A stretch of 64,000 nt of DNA. It comes from Beaufortia kweichowensis. Taxonomy: Eukaryota; Chordata; Actinopteri; Cypriniformes; Gastromyzontidae. The notes beneath the pieces were generated by a model. That model made no database searches. It was not told the origin of the DNA and worked only from the letters and a program-made list of their open reading frames with translations. The translations under genes were made by a program, and so were the position numbers. Location of the stretch: the NCBI GenBank assembly GCA_019155185.1, contig CM032802.1, positions 15,442,099-15,506,098 of the forward strand. Direction: 5' to 3'. The first letter of the stretch is position 1, and each line of letters opens with the position of its first letter. Below are positions 36,605-48,476 of this stretch, one piece after another.

Positions 36605-37356
36605 ACCAGACAGCAGAGACATTACAAAGGCTATTTTAGCTGGTTCAGAGGGGAATAAATGAGAAGACTGAGGAAAGCACATCTCTCACCCCCCATCCTC
36701 ACCGTGTTCTACAGAGGGACAATCGAGAGTATCCTGAGCAGCAGTGAGAACAGCTGAAAAGATCATCGGGGTCTCTCTACCCTCTATCACAGACATTTAC
36801 ATCCTTCACGCTGCATCCATAGAAAGCCACCAGCATTGTGGATGACCCACACACCCTCACACACACTTTTCACCCTCTTGCGTCTGGAAAGCGGTGCAGA
36901 AGCATCTCGGTCCCTCCACGCACCAGATATACATTGCAACAGTTTTTCCCCATGCCATCAGGCTGCTAAACTCAAAACAACTAATTTACAAATTACACTA
37001 CTGCCATTGGACAGTGTTTTTTTATTATTTATTCCTTAAATATTTGCACTGTCACTTTACAACAATCACTACAGTCACTTTATAACACAATTACTACAGT
37101 CACTTTCATATTTAAACTGTGCATTGAACTGTGTTTTGGTCTGTGCTGTCTGTTTGTACTTTATGCATATAGGATTTTTTGTAACTTAACTGTGTATTGT
37201 GTCTGCGTTAGTGTCTTGTGCTGTCTGTTTGCACTTTTATGTATATAGGGTTTTGTACTATAGCACCTTGATCCTGGAGAAACGTTGTTTGGTTTCACTA
37301 TGTACTTGTATATGGCTGAAATGACAAACTCCACTTTGACTTTGACTTTTGACTTT
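36605..37356 (+). mobile_element. LINE tail (CR1/L2-like ORF2 C-terminus and 3' end) inside gypsy gag
   Basis: Plus-strand frames read LRKAHLSPPILTVFYRGTIE (about 36668), AEKIIGVSLPSITDIY (about 36755), HPHTLFTLL-like sequence (about 36850) and a FFPHAIRLLNS-like block (about 36945), the C-terminal region of L2/CR1/Rex-type LINEs. The 3' end (about 37295-37355) has CTTGTATATGGCTGAAATGA followed by short TTGACTTTGAC repeats, the usual LINE tail. Five-prime truncated, as usual for LINE insertions; gypsy gag lies on both sides. Confidence 0.75.
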
Positions 37357-37581
37357 AAATGAGCATTCATGTCCAAATATAGTTCACATTGCATTAGAAG
37401 CCGCCACAATCCTCCCGCTGTTCCTGAGTATTTTGCAGAAGGGCCATGGGACTGGCTGATGGAGCAGGACTGGTCAAGGGGAGGTGAGAAGGACTTTAAG
37501 ATGTTGACCAGTTAGGTGAGTGGGATCGCCGAGGGAGGTGCAGATGAGTCCATAGTAATTCCTTTGTTTGGTCAGATATTC

Positions 37582-38051
37582 TGTTACAGGTCAGGTAGTG
37601 AGCACACAATGAGACAGGATAAACAATAAACAGAACTTTTACTTAAGTTAAAGTCAAACATAAAATAGCAATGGTAACGCAAACAACAATGGCAAAGTCA
37701 AACATAAAACAGTAATGGTAATTTAAACAACAATGGTAACATTAAACAACAGGTAATATAAACAACAGACACGGATAAAGATGACAGGCAAGAAGGAGAT
37801 AGAAAAGGTCAGACAGGGCGATAGCAAGGATAGCATAAACCTAATATCTGACAAGCCAGAGTGAATGCATGAGGTATTTAAAGAGTCGAGGTTGATGAGT
37901 GGCAGGTGACGTTGATGAAAGATGGCGGCGATGTGGTGCAAAGGATTCTGGTAAGTGCAGTCCTAATAGTCTAGTGAATGGGAACGTGTACAGGTGACGG
38001 TAGGATCTGATGGCAGCCTGTGTGGTAACGGCATCAGATGACTCCGTGACA
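37582..38051 (-). repeat. gypsy 5' LTR (470 bp)
   Basis: On the minus strand starts TGTCACGGAGTCATCTGATG, matching the 3' LTR start at 6232, and ends TGTAACA. Gag leader follows immediately, so this is a 5' LTR, not a solo LTR. Confidence 0.8.
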
Positions 38052-38664
38052 CTATTACAGCATAATCTGGGTATCCGAGCTGTCCGTTTGTTCAAACATC
38101 GACTTGATATGTAGAAGCAATTAAGGTGTGGTGATCCAAAAATCTTTTAAAAAACCTGGGCCAAGTTTAAACCAGCAACTAGGCATCACAGCTGGCAAAG
38201 GGGCATGTCTGGCTTTGACATGTATATATTTGCCATTATATGTAATCGAAATTAAAATGATTATTGCTGGATGATAATGTCAAAGTTACTTTAATGTATT
38301 TGTACTAAAAAAATGATAAGGATTTATGGTGATATCGTCCAAAACCACACTTTGCCAGGGGTGTTTCCAAACTACTGCCAGGGCAGTATATATATATATT
38401 TATAACCCTTTAAAGCTTGTAATTCATGCAGCAACAGGAAAATCAAGACCAGCTGTGTCTGCTTTTGCTATATTAAGTGAAAATAAAAAGGGTTAAGTGA
38501 AAAATAATTACATAATAGGTAAATGTATAGGGTTTGCAAAATTTTGGAAATATTGAAAGGTACATTTCGATTGGAATAAATGAATGAATCAAAATAAAAG
38601 GTAATATAAAATAATTTTCAAGTAAAATACATTTTCAAGACATTGTTACAATGGGTCACTACTA

Positions 38665-38912
38665 AACCTGTTTTGCATGTCCACAGACGTTCATAAGGGG
38701 TCCTAGTCTGACGTTCAGATACTGAACCTGTTTTGCACGTCCACAGACGTCTATATGGGTTCCTAGTCAGACGTTCAGATACTGAACCTGTTTTGCACGT
38801 CCACAGACGTCTATATGGGCTCCTAGTCTGACATTCAGATACTGAACCTGTTTTGCATGTCACAGATGTCTATATGGGCTCCTAGTCAGATGTTCGATAC
38901 TGAACCTGTTTT
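38665..38912 (-). repeat. 60-bp minisatellite, about 4 copies
   Basis: Unit GAACCTGTTTTGCACGTCCA followed by CAGACGTCTATATGGGTTCC and TAGTCAGACGTTCAGATACT. Copies differ at a few sites; the last is shortened by single-base losses. One minus-strand frame is open through three units only because 60 is divisible by three. Confidence 0.9.
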
Positions 38913-41194
38913 GCAAACCACTCCAAACACACATACAGAAAGGGGTCTGAACTGACCCGGCGTTATACAGACATGATCTAAACGTCTCCCTGACGTTGCA
39001 TGTTTGTTGGGTATAAGCCTGGTTCTGTCACCACTGCACTGGTTACTATTATGCAACATATTAACTTTAAGGTAATCTTACTGATTACCAGTGTTTATAG
39101 TGCATTCATTTAGAAGGCGGTGATCGAAATGACTGGAACTACCTGTGCATTAAATGTTTTTTGCATACATCTATCAGCTAATCAGAATCAGAGAGTCATC
39201 GGCTAATCAGAGAGTATTCAGACAGACCATGGTATAAGAAAAATATCTATTTTACTAGTGATCTCTGAAAATTCTGAGAAATTTGATTTATTTAAGTCTA
39301 ATAGCAAGAAAGGTACAGTGGAACATTATTTTTCACATGTGTCAACAATCAGTGTTTGTAAATTGTCTTGCTAACCTGTTAAGAGCTATAGGATTGTGTG
39401 AAGCGCAATAGAACTGGGTCTGCCACCTGTTGATCTATTCATTGTTTTTACCCTGTTCCGTTTGGTTGTATAGAGCCTTGCCCACATTTCTCCCCACCAG
39501 ACACTGTTGTTGGGTTTAAGCCACGCTAATTCAGGCACAAGTCACTAACTTGACATAGGTATTTAGGCACAGGAGTGTTTTCTAGTATTTTGTTATTCCA
39601 GGCTGGAATTATTTGTTCCTCTAGATATACAGTGAATGAAGCCAAGTGTGTCTGTGAAATGCACACACCTGCAGCTGATAATGACATTGGTCAAGATTTT
39701 TAATTGTCTTCTTGACAATTTGAACAGCCATGACAAACGTGTTTAAAGGAGCATGGCCCTAAAAGTAAGGAAACACACAAGCATTTGTAAGCATTATGAA
39801 AATACCTTTACTACCCATGAATGTGTCACCATGTAAAAAACACAACAAAGAAATTGTTCAAGTATAACAAGTCTTTAATATTTATTCTCATCTTTTGGAA
39901 AAAAAAATAAAATCAAATAATCTAAAGCAAGAAGAAAAATGCATTGCTCAAACATACAATATTTACAATATTATAGATTAACTCAGTTATTTCTTTGTAA
40001 AACAAGGTGTCATGTACAATAGGATAGATTTCAATAGTTTTACAATTAATGTGGCATTATTTATTCTGAAAAGGCTGTTTTAAATGTCTGAAGGGCTATT
40101 GCTTCTAAGTAACATAACAATTTGTATTATGTAATATTTAATAACAACAAAACAATTCAATTTAAAACAAATTAAACACTTCATGTTCATACTTATAATA
40201 CAAAGTATGTGTCTGTAAGATCATCCAAAAGACACGTTACATTTCAGTGAAATTTAATCACACAATAATTTCTGCAACTTTAAATCTAAATAAATGATGT
40301 GCATCACACTTATTGGGTTGTTTAAAGCTCAGGATTGGGTAACATAAGGACAGAACATACCGCTGGGTTATACATTAACCTATTCAGTCAGTTTAACAAC
40401 ACACTTTACATAAAAAACCCAGTCTTCTTTTAAAAACTTGCACACTCAGTAAAAATGAATAAAATAGTGTGTTTAATGTAAGATGTGTTACATTGTGTTA
40501 CATTAGCTTCCCTGGGAGGACTTTGTACTCTAAACTTACACTGTACTCATACATTAACATACAGTACAATATTGTAAACCATCTAGGTATATTGTGATTA
40601 CAGTGAAGAATTTGACAAATCACCACTAATTTATCAATGTGTGATTAAAAAAAACATATAAAACATATTATAACATATTAACATATTATTTCTCATGATG
40701 GCTGGTCATTTTTTAGAAAAAATCTGGATCAAAATAATATTAACAAACATTACTGACCTAGTCCTGACCCCACACAAGAGACATACAGAGCTTTATAGAG
40801 AACAGTGAAGAGAAGTAATATCTGCAATTGTTGTGTTTCCTCACAAGAGTCTGAATTATTCGATATTAAAAGCATAAATTCCCTCCTTGCTCTGTACAAA
40901 CCAGTATGGTTTTGTGCTCAATTACTGTTGTGTACAACATATTAAAAATGTTTCTACCTGTATTGTAAGCTGAAAGAACACACACATGACCATTCCTAGA
41001 TGGAGATTTTGGGAAATTGTGCTGTCTTCAGGTTTGGCATGATTTCCTTTTCATTTTATCGCTAAGTGTCATGCAGTCTGGAAAACACACACAAAAGAAG
41101 ATTGAGCAAAGGCCAAATTTAACAATGATATTCTCTTTTAAATTGATTTTATAAGTAATGTAATAGTGGAAAAATGTTTGTGTAAATGTAAATG

Positions 41195-43490
41195 GGCTGA
41201 GCAACCGCATAGAATGTTTCCCATTAATAGGGAACAAGATGTTGCATCATGTAATGACACTGGAAAATGCCAGCAGCGTGAGCACATGTGAAATCTGAAT
41301 GAAACTGTGCCAAGTCTTGATATAGGCGTGGATATATAGCAATGACGTCACAATTGATGGCGGATAGTAGAGGGTATAAATAGGAAGCGGAAACAGGGTA
41401 ACGGTGTGCCTCAATCAGCTCCCTAAGTCGTGAATCAGTATATTGTATACATGAATTTGGGCACTGGTAAGGATCACTACACATTGGTACACTGATGACT
41501 TAACTTTTGGGCACCTCATAAGCTAAAAAATTGCCTTTACAATCAATCTCCTAATAGTAAGCTTAGACTATACGACCCCTGTTCTGGGATCAAAAAGAGA
41601 GCAAAAGTTGGTCAGATCTTTTCGTATTCACATATTCTTGCAATGCCCTGACAGGACATAATAAGTGTAACCTTTAATGATCCGCTGACTCGTGAGGAAG
41701 AGGGTGAAAAGCCTGCAGGGTTAAGGACCTGGCCACATTATTAGGGACTTTAGGTACATAACCTGGTCTTGGGTGAAGAATAGCCTTGACATTGGAGTGA
41801 ACCCCAGGCATGATGGAGAAACTGGGAGAGCTTAAAGATTGCCTACCCCCCTTTAGAGAAGTAATAGTGAGCAAGAACGTCAGTTTGAGAGACAGATTTT
41901 CATCCTTACTAGATTCCAAAGGCTCAAAGGTGCTAGGGACAACCCTTCTAAAACTGTAGCTAGATCCCATGCTGAGGCCTCATCCTCAAAATGCCTTAGA
42001 GGAAACGAACTACCAATGAATGCTTCCCTACAGGCGCAGGTAGAGGGGAAAGAAAAGCAGATATAGCCACAGCATATACCTTAATATTAGAAGGCGCAAG
42101 ACCTGTAGAGAAACTGTCTTGAAGAAACTCCAGTACTGAAGCCACTGGGCAGTTAACTGGGTGTTATATAATGTTTCCTAATGGCGGGAGCTCTAGAGTT
42201 AAGAATTGTCTAAACAACCTTGGTTGAGATGCCCTAATTCAAAAACTGATCCCTTTCAAGGCCCACAGTTTCCATAGTTTTAGACATGGGTGATATATTG
42301 TGCTAACAGCCTGTGTTAGAATGTCCCTCCTCAGGGGAATCTCCCATGGCTGACCTGCCAGGAGAGCAAAAAGATCTAAAAACCATGCTCAGGCTGGCCA
42401 ATACGGCAACTAGTAAAAGACTGATCCTTTCTCGTTGAACTCTCTCTAGAACTCTCTAGAAAGAGCAATTGGTACTGAGTCGTTTCTCGAGACGCAAACT
42501 TCTTTCAAATTTGCTCCACCACCTCGGGGTGGAACCTCCATTCCCCAGGCTTCAACTCGACAGAATTTCTGCTCCCACGTTCTCGGAGGCCCCCTGATGA
42601 TTTCTGTATAAGACCACAGACATATGTGACCTAGTCTGTAAAAACCCAGCTAAAGTAAAAAAAAAATATTTTTCTGTTTTCTACAAAAAGTCAATGTAAA
42701 GAATATTTTGTGGGAATTTTAAATCTTTAGTATTGTCAATATAAAGTCATGTCAAAGATTGAAATCATAGTGTAATTAATAGGTAAAATCAAATGTTGAT
42801 GCTTGTTACCTGATAATTACATTTTTAGACTTTTGTCTGGTTTTCACAGACAGGATGACACATTGTCTTTTCTCACCAGAACATGATGGCCTCTGAGCAC
42901 TGGGTGCTTTAGTGCTTTCAGTACAGCTAACATCTCTACACAGTTGATGTGCCAAAGGAGATGCTGCTCTCTCCAAAGCCACCTGGTTAAACACACTACC
43001 ACTCTTTAGTCTGTGATGGACTCATTTGTTGTCACTATTTACACTATATCCTTTTGTTTTTGTTTTGTCTGTAAATCTGCTTTGAAAGAGTGCCACATTG
43101 TAAAAATGTGTACCACTGTAAGGGTCTCATATGCAGGAGGCCAAGAGGAGTCACGTTGGATACTGCCACCATCAGACCCAAAATCCTTTGAAAATCTTCG
43201 ACAGCGTAGGCCTGGCCTAGCTTAATCAAATTGCTCTTTTTGGTATTGAGCCGTAACCCCAAGCACCTTATATGGCAACATCTCGATTCCGAATCGCCAT
43301 CTCATACGACTGAGCTAACACTAACCAGTTGTCTATATAATTCAGGATCCGTAGCTCTTGAAGTCTTAATGGAGCTAGAGCTGCATCCATTAATTTTGCA
43401 AGGGGAAGGAGCAGCCTAAATCTCGAGGGGGTAACATGTTCTATAGTATCTTTGAACATATTCTATGGCATCTTTCTTCAAAACAGTCAA
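41195..43490 (-). mobile_element. DIRS-type retrotransposon, degenerate
   Basis: Minus strand, in order. Reverse transcriptase: LDAALAPLR-like and ELRILNYIDNWLVLAQS (about 43375-43305; active site YIDN instead of YIDD), then LGLRLNTKKSNL and FQRILGLMVAVSNVTPLGLL then HMRPLQW (about 43262-43120). RNase H: LLWHINCVEMLAVLKALKHP then GHHVLVRKDN (about 42960-42860). GEWRFHPEVVEQI (about 42540). Tyrosine recombinase: LKLTFLLTITSLKGGRQSL then AILHPRPGYVPKVP and LQAFHPLPHESA (about 41885-41680). Terminal-repeat-like CATCTTGTTCCCTATTAATG is at about 41245-41226. Between RNase H and GEW a block is lost. DIRS elements integrate with a tyrosine recombinase instead of a DDE integrase. Dead copy. Confidence 0.85.
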
Positions 43491-43589
43491 CACTTCTTTT
43501 TATAACACCAGAGCTCTGTGGAGTCTTTCTCGGTGGATAAAACCCCTTTAAACATAAGATGATGAACTGAAAACTGTATGCTGTAATCT

Positions 43590-44011
43590 TTCACTATTGT
43601 ACAGCGAAGCCATTGCATGAGATTTGGCAACATTTTCCACAATTGGAGGAAGTGCAATAAAGGTGGCATATTGTCAATACCCCCGCATCCAAACCAATAA
43701 CGTCCAGCTCCTTAGAGCTGGAACACTGCATAAAAATCACTTGTTTCATCGTCATGAAAACAACACTCAACAAATGGCTCACCCCTCGGTCAACAAAGCA
43801 CCACACCCTTTTTTGTATATTCTTGGAAGTAGAGGTTCTTCTGATTCTGGGGATTGTAATATCTTGAACCCAGGAAGTAAAGTTGTTTTAGTTCCATCCA
43901 GTCATTTTCTGTAGTCCTTAAGGAAGGTTTGCTCAGTTGTGATTGGAAATCTATTAAGTAACAAAAGGAAATGCATAGTCTCTCCTTTTGAGTCATAAAG
44001 GGTGACTTCAA
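43590..44011 (-). other. Unidentified degenerate coding segment
   Basis: The minus strand reads DWMELKQLYFLGSRYYNPQN then QKNLYFQEYTKKGVVLC (about 43890-43790). It shifts frame into CFVDRGVSHLLSVVFMTMKQ then VIFMQCSSSKELDVIGLDAG and CHLYCTSSNCGKC (about 43800-43640). Two adjacent frames join naturally at VVLCFVDRG, so a single ancestral protein is likely. I do not recognise it. It lies just upstream (on the same strand) of the DIRS reverse transcriptase, so it could be DIRS gag or a separate gene fragment. Confidence 0.4.
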
Positions 44012-44032
44012 TACCCAGTCGGTAGGGACAAG

Positions 44033-44902
44033 TCTACAGGTTTCGTCTTGTCACCCATTCATTCCCATTTGAAGGCCCAGAAACAGCATACAAATGTGTA
44101 TGCTATGTGACATGCAATAGCTGAAAGAAAGAAAGGCAATCTTTCCACACTCATTTACAAAGAATCTTCAATTTGGCCGAGACAATTGCAATGCACACAC
44201 TTAAAATTGCTTTCTATGTATAAAGATAACTTTTAGATTGCAAAACAACATGCATAAATCAAATTTCAAACCTTAAATTTGTGCATTAATGACAATTCTA
44301 TCATTTCATGTCACGCTTGGTTCGTATGCATTCAGCTCATTGCCAAGAAAATTTTGAAAGTGTTTTGCACAGGAACGAATGCATAGATAAAGGCTGAAGG
44401 CACTTTGCTAAAAGAATAACTGAAAGTAAGTTCGACACAGAAGGAGAAGGGTGGGCCATGTGGTGTGGTCAGTCTTACAACCAGTCACTTCACTGGAAAC
44501 AGAGGGTGCCAACTTACAGTCTCCACCTCACCAGAGAGGGATAAAGCTTCAATTACGGCAGATGCATCTTTGCATGAGTTTCTAACTTGTGGAGGAAAGA
44601 GACAACAAAATGAGGTTAAGCTCTTGCAAGTAAAACCTTAAACTCCATCTGTTGCATGGTTAGGCATTTTCCAACCTTAACAGCTCCTCCAGCATCACAG
44701 CCCAGATGGACAGGACTGAACAGCTGGACGCCTTGGACTCCAACAACCTTGTTCTTGTCTGAGTGACCGTGGCTACTTGAGAGTAAAAGTGCAGCCCTGC
44801 CACTCTGTACAACCCGGACAACCAGTTGATACTGGCTCAGGCCCACTCCCCTTGGGCTGAAATAGCTCAGTTTGGAGAGAGTTATACTGAAGATAAAAAG
44901 GT
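44033..44902 (+). repeat. Duplicated block, copy 1 (ends in tRNA-Phe fragment)
   Basis: Shares with 44994-45368: CAGGTTT then GTCACCCATTCA, GCATGCAATAGCTG-type (here GACATGCAATAGCTG), CCTTGGACTCCAACAACCTT, GACCGTGGCTACTTGAGAGT, and the tRNA-Phe fragment at the end. Copy 1 has about 490 extra bases between the first and later shared parts. Confidence 0.75.
44856..44902 (+). pseudogene. Truncated tRNA-Phe(GAA), 5' two-thirds
   Basis: GCTGAAATAGCTCAGTTTGG contains the A box and D-loop of eukaryotic tRNA-Phe; then GTTATACTGAAGATAA carries the GAA anticodon loop. The sequence leaves the tRNA after AAGGT; variable loop, T-arm, B box and 3' acceptor strand are absent. Confidence 0.75.
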
Positions 44903-44993
44903 AAAGTAACACAAACAAACGCCCAGACACCCATTTTGAGTTAAAAGGGGTTCATTTAAAACCCCATTGAGAGGGACAGGATATCTTCAATGG

Positions 44994-45368
44994 TCCACAG
45001 GTTTTGTCTTATCACCCATTCACTCGCATTCGAAGGCCTAGATACAGCATGCAAATATGTCAGTCATGCGGCATGCAATAGCTGGAATGAAAAGGGGCAA
45101 TCTTTTCACACTTACTTACAAAGAGTCTTCAGAATCTTCAGCATCACAGCCAGGCTGCACAGGATTGAATAAGCTGAATGCCTTGGACTCCAACAACCTT
45201 ACTGGTACACCAGAAGTCTTGTGTAAGTGACCGTGGCTACTTGAGAGTGATTGTGCGGCCCTGCAACTGCATGCAACCCGCACAACCAGTGGGTTCATGT
45301 TCTGGCCTCCTCCCTCGAGGCTGAAATAGCTCAGTTTGGAGAGTGTTATACTGAAGATAAAGAGGTCC
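44994..45368 (+). repeat. Duplicated block, copy 2 (ends in tRNA-Phe fragment)
   Basis: Second copy of the block at 44033-44902 in the same orientation; diverged, with small indels. Confidence 0.75.
45320..45368 (+). pseudogene. Truncated tRNA-Phe(GAA), second copy
   Basis: Same tRNA-Phe 5' portion with GAA anticodon loop (ACTGAAGAT), ending after GAGGTCC. No T-arm follows. Located at the end of the second duplicated block. Confidence 0.75.
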
Positions 45369-45424
45369 ATGTATCTATTACTGGGTGCAGTTACGATGGG
45401 TTCCAAGGTGTAATGGAAACAAAA

Positions 45425-45597
45425 ACATTTTCCACACACTTTTATCCAAAGCGACTCACAAGTTACCAGTGGCACACTGGGAGCAATTAGGGGTGAGGTG
45501 TCTTGCTCAAGGGCACTTTGGTTGTTTCCTGCTGGTAATGGGAATTGAACCATCTGACTGCTAGTCCAACACTCTAACCACTAGGCTACAACTGCCC
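45425..45597 (+). repeat. Fish interspersed repeat (TTTATCCAAAGCGACT family)
   Basis: Runs from CTTTTATCCAAAGCGACT through AGTGGCACACTGGGAGCAAT and GGTGTCTTGCTCAAGGGCAC to CTAGGCTACAACTGCCC. Same full layout as 49612-49806. Confidence 0.85.
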
Positions 45598-45809
45598 GAA
45601 CACTAACCCTCTTCACTCCTCCTACAGGTAGTATCTAGCACTGTGAAACACTGTAAACTTACAATAGCACTTTGGACTTTGAATCCAACAATCCAACTTC
45701 AAATTTGAGGCCCCTTCTTGCAGCAGAACTGTGAAGGTGTGTTATTTGCTCTGAATTTTACCAGTAATCCACTCAAAGACCCAAGTGAAAAGCTGCAAAG
45801 AGAGTGACA

Positions 45810-45858
45810 CGCCCAACGTGGGGGTCGAACCCACGACCCTGGGATTAAGAGTCTCAGG
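45810..45858 (-). pseudogene. tRNA-Lys(CTT) 3' fragment
   Basis: The minus strand reads TGAGACTCTTAATCCCAGGG (CTT anticodon loop) then GTCGTGGGTTCGACCCCCAC and GTTGGGCG, the 3' half of tRNA-Lys with intact T-arm/B box. The 5' acceptor strand and D-arm are replaced by unrelated sequence, so it cannot fold into a full tRNA. Confidence 0.8.
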
Positions 45859-45954
45859 CTTTAAGACCCTTTAAGAGATGGTATTCATAAGCGACACGTT
45901 CTTGACGTTTCCTTTCTGTGTGCACCATGAATCCATGTGATTTCTTTGTCCTTT

Positions 45955-46026
45955 GGCTCGTTGGTCTAGAGGTATGATTCTTGCTTCGGGTGTGGGAGAT
46001 CCTGGGTTCAAATCCCGGATAAACCC
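45955..46026 (+). tRNA. tRNA-Pro(CGG), slightly decayed
   Basis: 72 nt starting GGCTCGTTGGTCTAGAGGTA (A box) with anticodon loop CTTCGGGTG (CGG) and T-arm GGGTTCAAATCCCGG. The 3' acceptor strand ATAAACC pairs imperfectly with GGCTCGT (two mismatches and one wobble). The D- and T-arms are well preserved. Possibly a pseudogene. Confidence 0.7.
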
Positions 46027-46555
46027 TCTCTTTGACTGCTTTAGTGAATAACCAGACAAAGATTGTTCCAGGTAGCCGGTTTGCAGTAGGGCCGCTCTAA
46101 CTGACACAGTTGAAAAGCTATTTCTGATAAAAAAGGTTATCTCCAGTTGCAGTGAACTTTAAGCTTTGTACTTTTACATATTCTTTATAATACTCAGACG
46201 GCAACGTTATACAGTAACTAAAGTTGAAAAAGTGAAAATGCATAATATGACCCCTTTAAACTTATTTTTATTGCTATACTATTTCTAACACACTAAACAA
46301 CTTATAACATGGACTACGCGAAAGATAAGAGAACACAGAGCGATTTACTGAAATGACAGAAGCTGACATACTCTATTTCCCCTTGATATTTATAGCTTTG
46401 CACCTATATCAAGCATATTTTCATTCAGATTGCACATGTGCTTTTCACATCAGTATATGACAGTTGCCTACAGGTTATAATTTACAAAAACTGAGCAGAA
46501 TAATTAAAACAAACATTTTGGTATTTTTGAAACCCATTGTTTATGCCATTACACA

Positions 46556-46800
46556 TTACATTACATTTAGGCATTTAGCTGACGCTTTTATCCAAAGCGA
46601 CTTACAAATATTAGGAGACAATGAAGCGATACATCAAAAGCGGCAGCAATAGTACAAAGAAGTGCTTTCCTAAGTTTACAATGTTATGCAGTGCTAGATA
46701 AATACCTGTAGAGGAAGGAAAAGTGGGTTTTTTTTTTATGCTGTCAGGTGTTCGTGGAAAAGGTGTGGATGAGGTGAGGGATGTGGCAGACCGGATTGCG
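46556..46800 (+). repeat. Fish interspersed repeat, same family as 5689-5804
   Basis: Contains ACATTTAGGCATTTAGCTGA, GCTTTTATCCAAAGCGACTT, AATATTAGGAGACAATGAAG and GTGCTTTCCTAAGTTTACAA, then a tail to about 46800. Confidence 0.8.
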
Positions 46801-48130
46801 TTATGCCAGTCTCTTATATTTTATGTTTTATTTAAAAAAGCAGACATTCAGGAAACACATGAAAATGCACATCTGAACTGATTTTTTTTATTTTTAGATA
46901 TTAGATATTTTTTCAAACATTTTTAAGTGTTTTATTTTTTGTTTTAGGTATTTTATAACTTACAGTAACATTAACATATTTTTATTTTTTAAATATATTT
47001 ATTGTTATAAAAATTTGTCAAATATTTCATCTTGAGTTTTACTTTTCCATCAATATGTGAATATAAAAGAACAGATGATTTGGTGAAAAAATATACTATG
47101 AAATAGACTATGAATACCTGAGTGGTGTTTCTTCAGATTTCATCTTGCAACTTAGACCTGTGCAGTAGCATCTGTTAAAAAGGCAAAGGAAAGTACATAT
47201 ATACATACATACACACAGATACACACAAACATATAATGGTTGCTAGTAGGGATGCACCGATACCATTTTTTAAAGACCGAGTACGAGTACCAATATTTTT
47301 TCCTGGTACTCGCCGATACCTGTTTTTTGGGATCTGCCAGTTTTCCAAGTAATGTCACAGTGAGACTAATAATTTTAGGACAGCTTATCTGTAATTATGA
47401 ACAACTGTAACTCAAACCATTTTTTTTCTGCTTGTCACAAAGTTATCAATGTACAAATAATTTTCACAGTATCTAATAATTTCCATAACCAAACCAAGGC
47501 AGGGCTCGAAATTAACTTTTTTACTTGGTAGCACTGGTGCTCCCAACTTCAAAAAGTTAGGAGCACCAGCAAAAATTTAGGAGCACCCACCAAAAATTAA
47601 TGAGCACCACAACTACAAATTGTATATTATCAGATTTCTTTAATTTGAAAACAACACAAATCAACACTAATAAAAAACAGCAACAACAATCACTGAACAG
47701 GGCTCGAAATTAACTTTTTAACTTGGTAGCACTGGTGCTCCTTACTTTAAAGAGTTTTAAAAAATTTAGGAGCACCCACCGACAATAAAGAATAACAGAC
47801 CGTTGCTCAACTTAAGCAACCATGTATTGCTTATGGCCAAAATGCTAATTGACTGATAAAAAATAGTACAATTTTCATTTTCATAAAACACATTTTCCAT
47901 TTATAAAACCTAAAACACCCCACATGTTATATGCTTAAAAGTAAATTAGTCTCCCTCCTGTTGTTCCAAACCTGTATAAGGTTTAGTTACTAACTTTTAT
48001 TAAAATATCTTCTTTGTACTAAATTTATACAGGTTTAAAACAGTTGAGTAACTAATGATAGAAAAGTGTGAACTATCCCTTTAAATTGTATGTGGGAGGC
48101 GAAAGTTCTCATATCACACTGTCAATCATC

Positions 48131-48313
48131 TCTTCTGCACTGACTAAACCTCAAATGTTCTCATCATAACCTTTAGAGAAACAGTTGAAACTACATCACA
48201 TCACGTTATGCTTATATTGCGTCTTCTGCACTGACTAAACACTCAAATGTTCTCATCATAACCTTTAGAGAAACTGTTGAAACTACATCACATCACGTTA
48301 TGCTTATATTGTG
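48131..48313. repeat. 91-bp tandem duplication
   Basis: TCTTCTGCACTGACTAAAC begins at 48131 and again at 48222, with the following 70 bases almost identical; a third partial start (TCTTCTGCAG) is at 48314. Confidence 0.9.
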
Positions 48314-48476
48314 TCTTCTGCAGTGTCTCTTGCCTGAGCGCTGTTTCATAACGCACAGCTGAGCACCTGGCGACTGCTGCACCGCTGTGAGGGAAGCACG
48401 AATACTTTTTGAAGGGGTTTGCTCGTGGATGTATTTAAAATACAAACCTGCCATTACTATGCAGTCAGTTGCGGTG

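Larger units (their letters stand above)
36130..38051 (-). mobile_element. Second gypsy element (minus): LTR, leader, gag, start of protease
   Basis: Minus strand: an LTR at 38051-37582 is followed directly by a leader and an ATG at 37553 opening MDSSAPPSAIPLT, then gag pieces (SPMALLQNTQEQRE, about 37455). Gag resumes at about 36600 (ALRWAS-like) and runs to a zinc knuckle LCLYCGDAKHMIAACPV (about 36340-36290). At about 36170 it has the same LIDSG-type protease start as the plus-strand copy (CCTAATTGACTCGGGGCAGC). The element stops there. Gag is interrupted by a plus-strand LINE tail (36605-37356). Same gypsy family as 2640-6312. Confidence 0.8.

Noticed and set aside
38618..38863. 81-codon frame with 20-residue repeats
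   Set aside because: It follows from a 60-bp tandem array whose unit is divisible by three; no start context or family.
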